A stretch of 64,000 nt of DNA from Lachnospiraceae bacterium (GTDB lineage: Bacteria > Bacillota > Clostridia > Lachnospirales > Lachnospiraceae), in contig JAILEQ010000073.1 in the NCBI GenBank assembly GCA_024687305.1, positions 17,144 through 81,143 of the forward strand. The letters run 5' to 3'. Numbering within the stretch: the first letter of the stretch is position 1; every line of letters starts with the position of its first letter. The notes beneath the pieces are model-generated. The model was not told the DNA's origin and searched no databases. It saw nothing but the letters and a program-made list of their open reading frames with translations. The translations under genes and the position numbers were made by a program. Below, in pieces: positions 53,133-60,922 of this stretch.

Positions 53133-53378
53133 TTATAAACTGCACTCCGTATTGCTTAATATTCCCATGCGTTTGGCGTCTCTTTGAACACTCACCCGCA
53201 ATCGTGAAGTAATATACACTAAAACAATAGAAGACGCAAGTACAAAAACAAAAGATATGCCAAAATGACTTCCGGTTAAAAACAAATAATCGCCTTCTTT
53301 CCCATCCGCGCTCATCAAGCCACCCATGCGTAGATTCGGAATTTTCAACTTGCATTCACCAATCGAGTTCGTCTTCAT
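53133..53378 (-). CDS. Small single-span membrane protein between dprA and topA
   Basis: This 81-aa ORF fills the gap between dprA and topA. It overlaps the end of dprA by 23 nt and its TAA stop abuts the topA ATG. One hydrophobic segment (about residues 39-58; ISFVFVLASSIVLVYI) is followed by a basic tail. The start codon has only a weak GAGG close by; starts at residue 18 or 22 are possible. No family was recognised. The fit in the gap and the missing ribosome site of topA support a real, coupled gene, but it may also be chance. Confidence 0.45.
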   Translation of the reverse strand: MKTNSIGECKLKIPNLRMGGLMSADGKEGDYLFLTGSHFGISFVFVLASSIVLVYITSRLRVSVQRDAKRMGILSNTECSL

Positions 53379-54561
53379 GCCCTCTTTCTTCTTCCTTTAT
53401 AACCATATTTCTTATATCTGTTCCTTTTTTTGTAGGAAGAAACCGTCCCGCGCCGAGAGATGAAAGAACATCCTTCTCGACCAAAGACATACAGATGCCG
53501 AGTATTTCAAAAGGCGGCATATCGATGACGGACGATAAGTGATCGATCGTAAAGGAATCTTCACCGATGTTTCTGATGATCTCGATCTCCGTTTCGGAAT
53601 ATCGCGACAGATTCGGCGGAACTTGCGATGAGGCAGGCCGGTTTAACGACGTCTGTCCGAATCGATCAGCAATCTCAGCGGCAAAGGCGTTGATGTCCGA
53701 TATGACGCCGGCACCCTGTCTGATAAGTTCGTTAGTGCCATAGCTTGTTATATCGGTAATGCGTCCCGGAACAACGTAAACGTCGCGCCCCTGCGAAAGG
53801 GCATTGTCGACCGTGATGAGCGTTCCGCTTTTTTCTTTGGCCTCTATTACGGCAAGAGTATGGGATATTCCGGATATTATTCGGTTACGCATGGCAAAAA
53901 ACTGTCTTTGAGGCATGGTGCCCGGAGGATATTCGGATATTATGGAGCCTTCTTTTGCCAGTTCGTAATAAAGACTTTTAGATTCGCGGGGATAGATCAC
54001 ATCAACTCCTCCGCCAAGCACGGCAATGCTGCTGCCTCCCGCTTTAAGCGCGGCAGCCTGTGAAAGAGAATCGATCCCTCGCGCCATACCGCTCACAACG
54101 CATACGCCCGCTCTTGCAAGCGCATCACCGAGTCTGTCCGCGACCGCCTTACCGTAATCGGAACATTCTCTGGCCCCTATGACTCCGACGTTCACAGCCG
54201 TCTTCGAGGGAATCTTGCCCTTAACAAACAGAACAACAGGCGGATCGGATATATCTTTTAACAATTCCGGATAATCATTATCTTCTATCGGTATCATCTT
54301 TATTCCCATGTGATTCATCCGATCGAACTCTCTTTTTATCCGATCGTCCTTCTTAACATCGATGAACCTTTGTATCTGCTTATCGCTGAACCGGCCCGTG
54401 TTTTTAAGCGTCTTCTCATCGGCAAAAAGAAACTCCTCGGGCGAGCCGAATGTACGCTTAATGCGTTCGTACAATACCGGTCCGACATTTCCGCAAAGGC
54501 TTATATAATAGAAGAAATAGAGATTTTCCGAGCTTAAGGCGTCAAAACCGTTCTCAAACAT
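53356..54561 (-). CDS. dprA: DNA-processing protein DprA
   Basis: The ATG at 54559-54561 is used because AGGAGG lies 8 bp upstream; a frame start at 54648 lies within comM. The product is 401 aa. The Rossmann-like core has VGVIGARECSDYGKAVADRL, then SGMARGIDSLSQAAAL and AVLGGGVDVIYPRES, and the later FAMRNRIISGIS and ALSQGRDVYVVPG motifs. The C-terminus is a winged helix. DprA loads RecA on incoming single-stranded DNA in transformation. It overlaps comM by 8 nt. Confidence 0.95.
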   Translation of the reverse strand: MFENGFDALSSENLYFFYYISLCGNVGPVLYERIKRTFGSPEEFLFADEKTLKNTGRFSDKQIQRFIDVKKDDRIKREFDRMNHMGIKMIPIEDNDYPELLKDISDPPVVLFVKGKIPSKTAVNVGVIGARECSDYGKAVADRLGDALARAGVCVVSGMARGIDSLSQAAALKAGGSSIAVLGGGVDVIYPRESKSLYYELAKEGSIISEYPPGTMPQRQFFAMRNRIISGISHTLAVIEAKEKSGTLITVDNALSQGRDVYVVPGRITDITSYGTNELIRQGAGVISDINAFAAEIADRFGQTSLNRPASSQVPPNLSRYSETEIEIIRNIGEDSFTIDHLSSVIDMPPFEILGICMSLVEKDVLSSLGAGRFLPTKKGTDIRNMVIKEEERGHEDELDW

Positions 54562-56116
54562 TTCCGCCACCTCCTGTTGTATACTCGGGGAATCGATAAC
54601 ACGACGCTTCCATAAGGTGTTGTGCCAAGACGTTTTCTTCGCCTTCAAAATCCGCTATCGTCCTCGCGACTCTTAATATCTTGTAAAAAGAACGCGTGCT
54701 GAGTTTAAGCTTCTCATACAAAGAAAACGCATACTCGCGCTCGCTTTCTCCAAGTCCCACATACTTATCGGTCTTTGAAGACGGGATATGGGAATTGAAC
54801 TTAAAGTTTTCGTCTTTGTAGCGTATCTTCTGGCGTTCTATGGCGTCCGCTATGCGCTCTTTAAGTTCATTTGCACTTTTATGGCGGATATTGTCATCGC
54901 CCGTTCCGATTGGTGCCCTTACCATGTCTTTTAAGTCCATTCGGAGCACTTCCACACATATATCTATCCTGTCCGCAACGGGTCCTGAGATCTTCGAAAG
55001 ATATTTGGATATCTGCGACTGTGTACAAGTGCATCGGTTCCTGTCGGGGAAATAACCGCAAGGGCACGGATTCATGGCACCTACGAGCATGAATTTTGCG
55101 GGATATGTATATGTGTTTCTGGCCCTTGAGACCATTATCTTTCCATCCTCCAAAGGCTGTCTTAACATATCGATCGTCTCTCGTTTAAACTCGGGCATCT
55201 CATCCAGAAAAAGAATCCCTCTGTGGCTTAGGCTCACAAGGCCCGGCGAAGCGTTCGGACCGCCTCCTGCGAGCGATTGCAGCGTTGCGGAGTGATGCGG
55301 GCTGTAGAACGGACGCCTTGTTATGAAAGGCATCTTTTCGTTTAAAAGTCCCATTACCGAATAGATTGAAGATATCTCAAGACTTTCCTCGTATGACAGT
55401 TCCGGCATGATGGAAGGAAGGCTTTTTGCGATAAGAGATTTTCCGCTTCCGGGCGGTCCCGTCATGAGAAGATGATGAAAACCCGCCGCAGCAAGTGCAG
55501 CCGCACGTTTTGCTCCCTCCTGCCCCACTATATCGTCAAAATCGGAAACTTCTTCACTTAAAGAGGCATCCTCCGTAACCATAGGGGGCTTGTACACTTC
55601 AAAGCAGTTACCGCTAAGTGCGGCGAATGCTTCCGCAAGCGTTGAAACGGCCACTATGTCTATCCCGTTTATAACACTCCCTTCACGAGCATTGTCCAAA
55701 GGCAGCATAACGCGCTCGAACCCCCGCTCTTTTGCCATCCTCACTATCGGAATGATACCCTTTACGCTCTTGATCTGACCGTCTAGCGCAAGCTCGCCGA
55801 TAACGAGTGTCTTTCTTTGTTCAAATTCCGGAATGTAATTGAAGACTCCCAATATAGCTACCGCTATGGGAAGATCGAATGCCGCACCGCTCTTATGTTC
55901 ATCGGCGGGCGACAGATTGACGGTGATGCGCATTGCAGGAAGATTTATCCCGTTGTTCTTTAGCGCCACCCTGACTCGTTCTTTGGCTTCTTTGACTTCG
56001 CTTCCGAGCAAACCGATCATATCGAAAGTCGGAAGTCCCGTTGAGGAATCCACCTCAACCGTTATAAGGTCGCCAAAAACACCTCCGACTCTGCCGGAGT
56101 AAACCTTATAAACCAT
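54554..56116 (-). CDS. comM: YifB/ComM family Mg-chelatase-like AAA ATPase
   Basis: The ATG at 56114-56116 is used because GAGG lies 7 bp upstream; an extension to 56170 is not supported. The product is 520 aa. An N-terminal Lon-like fold (ITVNLSPADEHKSGAAFDLP) is followed by Walker A GPPGSGKSLIAKS and Walker B GILFLDEMPEF. A CPCGYFPD...C zinc-like motif and the C-terminal Mg-chelatase domain (RSFYKILRVARTIADFEGE) complete it. ComM is a helicase that widens recombination tracts in transformation. It pairs with the following dprA. Confidence 0.93.
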   Translation of the reverse strand: MVYKVYSGRVGGVFGDLITVEVDSSTGLPTFDMIGLLGSEVKEAKERVRVALKNNGINLPAMRITVNLSPADEHKSGAAFDLPIAVAILGVFNYIPEFEQRKTLVIGELALDGQIKSVKGIIPIVRMAKERGFERVMLPLDNAREGSVINGIDIVAVSTLAEAFAALSGNCFEVYKPPMVTEDASLSEEVSDFDDIVGQEGAKRAAALAAAGFHHLLMTGPPGSGKSLIAKSLPSIMPELSYEESLEISSIYSVMGLLNEKMPFITRRPFYSPHHSATLQSLAGGGPNASPGLVSLSHRGILFLDEMPEFKRETIDMLRQPLEDGKIMVSRARNTYTYPAKFMLVGAMNPCPCGYFPDRNRCTCTQSQISKYLSKISGPVADRIDICVEVLRMDLKDMVRAPIGTGDDNIRHKSANELKERIADAIERQKIRYKDENFKFNSHIPSSKTDKYVGLGESEREYAFSLYEKLKLSTRSFYKILRVARTIADFEGEENVLAQHLMEASCYRFPEYTTGGGGNV

Positions 56117-56205
56117 ATTTCGTCCTCTTCTTCTCTCCCTGAAGCAAACGATCGAACGATCACAGATCACAGGGCGGAACGATACTCATCCGCCCGTGAC
56201 TTTGA

Positions 56206-57303
56206 TTATTTTGAAATACCGTATTTTTTGAGTGTGTCTTCGTCCATTATGTAACGGTTGTCCATCGTCTTCATAATGTCCGCTATTTCAAGATCGTCGT
56301 ACATATTTCTGTCCGAAAGATCGATGATCTCGTTAGTATTGAAAACAAGCACCATAGGGTGCAGTATATCGTATGAATTGACCGAGATAACAAGTGCCTT
56401 CTCGCCGCTTGTAAGCTCCACGCTCGTACCCGGAGCAAGGAAGTTTATCGATTCCACGAGTGCTTCCACTGCCTTTGGATGGAATACTTCGGGGTGCTCG
56501 TAAAGATGTCTTAATGCCACAACTTCGCTTCTTGGGTCGCCGACTGCACTCATGGCCGTCATCGAATCGTAAACCTCGGCAACGATCATAACTCTTGCGC
56601 CTGTGACAAGCTTTATCTTGTCATTGACTTCACCGTATTTAAGCTCCTGAAGCGTCCTTTGCGTCTGCTGGCATATTCGTCTTATATTGGGGTTCGAAGA
56701 AAAAACGGTCTCTATAAAGTCAAATCCCGTAGTCTGGCTGGTCTCATATATCCTCTCAAGACTTTCTTCGTCTTCTCCCTTAAGAAGCGATTCGGGTATC
56801 ATTATCTTCCCAAGATCATGAACGATACATGCCGTGATGCAATCGTTAAAATCTTCGACCGAAACGTTCATCCTGTGGCACATTAAAGTCGAAAGGATGG
56901 CTACGTTTAAAGAATGCTTATATACAAAATCTTCTTTGCTTCGAAGGTTTTGGGTAAAATTGATCTTATGACTTAAATGACCGTAATTTTTTACGATAGC
57001 CGCCACGATCTGATCTATTTTCCTTGTTCGTTTGGAATTGACTATCTCTCTGAGTTCTTCTTCAATGGCATAAACCTGAACGGTCTGAAAACGTTCAAAT
57101 TCGATATCCTCGTCGCTCATGGGAGGGCACGGCTCAGCCGGCTCAAGAATAAAGATACCTATAAGACCGAAGTTTTTAATACTGTTTATGGCAGCGTCCG
57201 TTAGCTTGGAGTCACGTTCATAAAGCAAAACGCCCTTTTTGTTGTAGATGGGTCTTGCAATCCTCATGCCCGTTTTAAGCTGTTCGGTACTGACGAACTT
57301 CAT
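56206..57303 (-). CDS. Degenerate HD-GYP domain protein
   Basis: The ATG at 57301-57303 is chosen because GGGGG lies 8 bp upstream; an ATG two codons earlier is possible. The product is 365 aa. An N-terminal DUF3391-like segment (about residues 1-60; TEQLKTGMRIARPIYNKKG) precedes the HD domain. The first His (about 130 in YKHSLN) and the HD pair (162-163 in VHDLGK) are present. The later ligands are not: the usual HHE and GYP motifs are replaced by QQT and unrelated residues, though AEVYDSM remains. It is probably not a normal c-di-GMP phosphodiesterase. It is followed by comM. Confidence 0.85.
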   Translation of the reverse strand: MKFVSTEQLKTGMRIARPIYNKKGVLLYERDSKLTDAAINSIKNFGLIGIFILEPAEPCPPMSDEDIEFERFQTVQVYAIEEELREIVNSKRTRKIDQIVAAIVKNYGHLSHKINFTQNLRSKEDFVYKHSLNVAILSTLMCHRMNVSVEDFNDCITACIVHDLGKIMIPESLLKGEDEESLERIYETSQTTGFDFIETVFSSNPNIRRICQQTQRTLQELKYGEVNDKIKLVTGARVMIVAEVYDSMTAMSAVGDPRSEVVALRHLYEHPEVFHPKAVEALVESINFLAPGTSVELTSGEKALVISVNSYDILHPMVLVFNTNEIIDLSDRNMYDDLEIADIMKTMDNRYIMDEDTLKKYGISK

Positions 57304-57377
57304 AGACATATCCCCCGCAGATATACACTTCAAGATAATTATAAATTTTCTTTTTACTTATGTAAAGCGGTAAATTA

Positions 57378-58502
57378 TTACTTTAGGAACTTTGCCATTG
57401 CGACGTTTGACACGTCGAGCCCGAAGTCCGTCAGATACAGTACCTCTTTTTCGTCGATAAGAAGCCCTTCTTTGGTGAGTTCTGCGATCTCTTTTGCGTA
57501 AACGTCATATATGCTTAAAGAAAAAGTTTCTTCAAATTTCTTTTTGGATACACCGCTTGTCAGCCTCAGTCCCAAAAACATAAACTCAGCCATCGCATCG
57601 TCTTTCGATAGCTTTGTGACTTCTTTTTCAAAGTCTCCCTCAATATATCGCTTAAGATCGGAATGCATCAGGTATCTGTTCTCATCATAAAACGAAGCGG
57701 CGGCTATACCGAACCCAAGATATGGCTTTCTCGTCCAATAGCCCATGTTATGTTTGCACTCAAAACCGGGTTTTGCATAATTTGAGATCTCATAACGCTC
57801 ATATCCGTTCTCTTTAAGAAACGCTTTCGTATCGTGATACATCTCACGGTCGGTTTCTTCGTCCGGAAGGTCCTTTCCGTCTTTATATCTTTCATAAAAA
57901 GGCGTCCCCTCCTCGATGATAAGGCTGTAGGCACTTATATGCGCAGGTTTAAGACTCACCACGCGTTTAAGAGTATTAAGGTACGAAGAACGCGTTTGCG
58001 TTGGGAGTGCACTCATTATATCGATATTTACATTTTCAAATCCGGCATTTCTCACAAGCTCGTACGAATGCAAAAAGCCCTCGTAGTCGTGAACTCTTGA
58101 TAGCAGTTTAAGTTCCGCATCGTCAGTCGACTGAAGACCTATGCTTATCCTGTTTATGCCCGCTTCTTTATAGACTGAGAGTTTCTCTTTTATCACAGTG
58201 CCGGGATTAACTTCTATCGTGATCTCCGGATCGTCGCTTACGCTAAATCGGTCTCTTAACTTTTCAAAAAGCTTATATATATACTTTTCATTAACTGAGG
58301 AGGGAGTTCCTCCGCCCACAAAAACGGAGTCTATGGAGAGATTCTCCACAGACTCCGACTCTATTTCAATCTGCCTATACAGACTTTCAAAATATGCTCT
58401 TTTGCTCTCTTCGTTGCAGACAAACGAAGTGAAGTCGCAATAATCACACTTCTTCACGCAAAAAGGGATATGAACATAGATCATTGAAGTCTTATTCATC
58501 AT
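57378..58502 (-). CDS. hemW: Radical SAM heme chaperone HemW
   Basis: The 374-aa protein has the 4Fe-4S motif CVKKCDYC (Cys15, Cys19, Cys22). HemW features follow: [26 protein letters not shown] and [15 protein letters not shown]. The C-terminal HemN-like domain closes it. It belongs to the HemN-like family that binds heme rather than acting as coproporphyrinogen oxidase. Its ATG overlaps the lepA end and has no clear ribosome site, so translation is probably coupled to lepA. The lepA-hemW order is common in Firmicutes. Confidence 0.93.
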   Translation of the reverse strand: MMNKTSMIYVHIPFCVKKCDYCDFTSFVCNEESKRAYFESLYRQIEIESESVENLSIDSVFVGGGTPSSVNEKYIYKLFEKLRDRFSVSDDPEITIEVNPGTVIKEKLSVYKEAGINRISIGLQSTDDAELKLLSRVHDYEGFLHSYELVRNAGFENVNIDIMSALPTQTRSSYLNTLKRVVSLKPAHISAYSLIIEEGTPFYERYKDGKDLPDEETDREMYHDTKAFLKENGYERYEISNYAKPGFECKHNMGYWTRKPYLGFGIAAASFYDENRYLMHSDLKRYIEGDFEKEVTKLSKDDAMAEFMFLGLRLTSGVSKKKFEETFSLSIYDVYAKEIAELTKEGLLIDEKEVLYLTDFGLDVSNVAMAKFLK

Positions 58503-60297
58503 CTAACTTAAGTACGCTCATGAATGCCTTTTGAGGAACCTCAACGTTACCTACCTGACGCATTCTCTTCTTTCCTTCTTTTTGCTTTTCAAGCAGTTTC
58601 TTCTTACGCGTGATATCACCGCCGTAGCACTTTGCAAGAACGTCTTTGCGCATTGCCTTTACGGTCTCTCTTGCGATAACTTTTCCGCCGACCGCTGCCT
58701 GAATGGGTATCTCAAACAGGTGTCTCGGGATCTCTTCTTTCAGCTTCTCGCACATTTTTCTTCCGCGTTCATAGGCACTTTCTTTAAACACGATGAAAGA
58801 AAGCGCATCGACCTCTTCGCGATTTATAAGTATGTCGAGTTTGACAAGCTCGGACTTCTCATAGCCTTTAAGATCATAGTCGAAAGAAGCATATCCTCTC
58901 GAACGGCTCTTAAGCGCATCGAAGAAATCGTAGATTATCTCATTTAACGGAAGCACATATTTTATCAAAGCACGCGACTCGTCGAGATATTCCATGCTTA
59001 CGTAACGGCCGCGTCTTTGCTGGCAAAGTTCCATGATGGAGCCCACAAATTCTTTGGTGACCATTATCTCGGCGTTAACGACCGGTTCTTCCATGTAGTC
59101 GATCTCCGAAGGATCGGGAAGATTGGTCGGATTGGTAAGTTCTATCATCTCACCGTTCGTTTTATGGACTCTGTAAACAACGCCCGGAGCCGTCGTTACA
59201 AGATCGAGGTTATATTCTCTTTCAAGTCTTTCCTGGATGATCTCAAGATGCAAAAGCCCAAGGAATCCGCATCTGAATCCAAATCCGAGAGCAACCGAGG
59301 TTTCGGGTTCATAGAAAAGTGATGCGTCATTTAGCTGAAGTTTCTCGAGCGCATCTCTTAAATCGGGATACTTTGCTCCGTCAGCGGGATAAACTCCGCA
59401 GTAAACCATCGACTGAACCTTCTTATAGCCCGGAAGCGGCTCTTTGCAAGGATGCTCCGCATTGGTTACGGTATCTCCGACCGCGGTGTCACGAACATTT
59501 TTGATAGATGCCGTAATGTAACCTACCATACCTGCCGAAAGCTCATCACAGGGTATGAACTGGCCCGCTCCGAAATACCCCACTTCGACTACTTCCGCCG
59601 TGGCGCCGGTAGCCATCATCTTTATGGGAGTCCCCTTCCCTACGGTACCGTTCTTTATACGTACAAATATGATGACCCCTTTATAGGAATCGTATAAAGA
59701 GTCAAATATGAGTGCCTGAAGCGGAGCGTCGGGATCGCCGACCGGAGCCGGAACCTTTTCAACGATCGCTTCAAGTACTTCTTCTATGTTTATTCCGTTT
59801 TTTGCGGATATTCTCGGGGCATCCATCGCCTCTATTCCGATGACATCCTCTATTTCACGCGCAACCTTATCGGGTTCGGCACTCGGAAGATCGATCTTGT
59901 TTATTACCGGAAACACATCAAGATCATGATCGAGAGCAAGATAAACATTTGCCAGCGTCTGGGCTTCAATACCCTGCGCCGCATCGACGACAAGTATGGC
60001 ACCGTCGCAGGCAGCCAAAGAACGGCTTACCTCGTAGTTAAAGTCAACATGGCCGGGAGTATCGATAAGATTGAAAATATACTCCTCACCGTTACGTGCT
60101 TTATACACGGTACGAACGGTCTGCGCTTTAATGGTAATGCCTCTTTCACGCTCAAGATCCATATTGTCGAGCACCTGGGCCTGCATTTCGCGGCTCGTAA
60201 GCAGACCGGTCATCTCAATGATACGGTCGGCAAGCGTCGACTTGCCGTGATCGATATGAGCAATTATGCAAAAGTTTCTGATATGATCGCGGTTCAT
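58492..60297 (-). CDS. lepA: Elongation factor 4 LepA
   Basis: The 601-aa protein is a translational GTPase: [44 protein letters not shown], and the LepA-specific C-terminal tail with [20 protein letters not shown]. LepA acts on stalled or mis-set ribosomes. GGTGGAGG lies 5 bp before the ATG. The upstream leader holds several hairpins and is downstream of rpsT, so it may be regulated or partly co-transcribed with rpsT. Confidence 0.97.
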   Translation of the reverse strand: MNRDHIRNFCIIAHIDHGKSTLADRIIEMTGLLTSREMQAQVLDNMDLERERGITIKAQTVRTVYKARNGEEYIFNLIDTPGHVDFNYEVSRSLAACDGAILVVDAAQGIEAQTLANVYLALDHDLDVFPVINKIDLPSAEPDKVAREIEDVIGIEAMDAPRISAKNGINIEEVLEAIVEKVPAPVGDPDAPLQALIFDSLYDSYKGVIIFVRIKNGTVGKGTPIKMMATGATAEVVEVGYFGAGQFIPCDELSAGMVGYITASIKNVRDTAVGDTVTNAEHPCKEPLPGYKKVQSMVYCGVYPADGAKYPDLRDALEKLQLNDASLFYEPETSVALGFGFRCGFLGLLHLEIIQERLEREYNLDLVTTAPGVVYRVHKTNGEMIELTNPTNLPDPSEIDYMEEPVVNAEIMVTKEFVGSIMELCQQRRGRYVSMEYLDESRALIKYVLPLNEIIYDFFDALKSRSRGYASFDYDLKGYEKSELVKLDILINREEVDALSFIVFKESAYERGRKMCEKLKEEIPRHLFEIPIQAAVGGKVIARETVKAMRKDVLAKCYGGDITRKKKLLEKQKEGKKRMRQVGNVEVPQKAFMSVLKLDDE

Positions 60298-60317
60298 AAA
60301 ACCTCCACCTCAAAGAT

Positions 60318-60338
60318 CGCATATTCTTTGAATATGCG
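60318..60338. repeat. Hairpin next to the lepA ribosome site
   Basis: A 9-bp stem (CGCATATTC with GAATATGCG, 3-nt loop) ends about 20 bp before the lepA start and close to its GGTGGAGG site. A related GCATAT hairpin lies before fliK at 42245-42264. Confidence 0.5.
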
Positions 60339-60344
60339 TCGCGC

Positions 60345-60385
60345 CGTTTTGCGTCGCCGAAGGCGACATATACCTTTGCAAAACG
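60345..60385 (-). other. Two-stem structure in the lepA leader
   Basis: An outer 8-bp stem (CGTTTTGC with GCAAAACG) encloses an inner 6-bp hairpin (GTCGCC, TTC loop, GGCGAC) and a 10-nt unpaired side. GC-rich GCGC flanks can extend it. It lies between the rpsT terminator and lepA. It may be a structured leader or a dispersed repeat. Confidence 0.45.
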
Positions 60386-60396
60386 TGCGCATCAAC

Positions 60397-60437
60397 TTCT
60401 CTTTTGTTATACAGCATAGCTGTATAACAAAAGAGAA
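60397..60437. repeat. Perfect 19-bp inverted repeat overlapping the rpsT terminator
   Basis: Arms TTCTCTTTTGTTATACAGC and GCTGTATAACAAAAGAGAA flank ATA. On the minus strand it directly follows the rpsT terminator and shares its 3' arm and T-run, so the two hairpins are mutually exclusive. It would be an antiterminator-type partner if formed. Confidence 0.65.
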
Positions 60438-60460
60438 TCGCATGACGGTACGATTCTCTT
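60431..60460 (-). terminator. Intrinsic terminator of rpsT
   Basis: On the minus strand a 10-bp stem (AAGAGAATCG with CGATTCTCTT, 10-nt loop) is followed by TTG and further T. It lies 30 bp after the rpsT stop. Its downstream arm also takes part in the longer repeat at 60397-60437. Confidence 0.7.
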
Positions 60461-60490
60461 AGTGTTTTTATAAATATAGGTTATGCAAAA

Positions 60491-60754
60491 TTATGCAAGC
60501 TTGTTAACAGCTAAGGTCATACGGGAAACTTTTCTCGATACGGTATTCTTATGATAAACACCCTTAGCTTCAGCCTTTGCCATAACAGAAATAGCATTTG
60601 CAAGAGCTGCGGTAGCTTCTTCTCTGTTGTTAGCATCGATAGCTGCATATACCTTCTTAATAGCTGTCTTAACGCCGGACTTGATAGACTTATTACGGTC
60701 TGCCTTTGCCCTGTTAACTAAGATACGCTTCTTTGCAGATTTGATGTTAGCCAA
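60491..60754 (-). CDS. rpsT: 30S ribosomal protein S20
   Basis: The 87-aa protein begins ANIKSAKKRILVNRAKADRN after the initiator and has the basic helical body of S20, ending VSRMTLAVNKLA. It binds 16S rRNA in the 30S subunit. The start codon is TTG (60752-60754) with GGAGG 9 bp upstream. E. coli rpsT also starts with UUG, which matters for its autoregulation. It has its own promoter and terminator. The rpsT-lepA-hemW order is typical. Confidence 0.96.
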   Translation of the reverse strand: MANIKSAKKRILVNRAKADRNKSIKSGVKTAIKKVYAAIDANNREEATAALANAISVMAKAEAKGVYHKNTVSRKVSRMTLAVNKLA

Positions 60755-60836
60755 GACTATACACCTCCATTTTAATCAAAATAACGGGTTAAGCGTGTTG
60801 CATCCGGACACGGACGACTGCTGCACGCACTAAAAC

Positions 60837-60865
60837 ATGGTAAACGATTTTGTTTGCCGTGTCAA
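60837..60865 (-). promoter_or_regulatory. rpsT: Sigma-A promoter of rpsT
   Basis: A perfect TTGACA (60860-60865) and TACCAT (60837-60842) have a 17-bp spacer on the minus strand. The implied leader before the rpsT start is about 75 nt. The rest of the 168-bp gap to the LRR gene is AT-rich, with no clear terminator for that gene. Confidence 0.7.
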
Positions 60866-60922
60866 CAAGATTCTTTCGTATTACATTGTTTTTTTTTTCA
60901 TATTTTTGTAAAACACTTTAAT

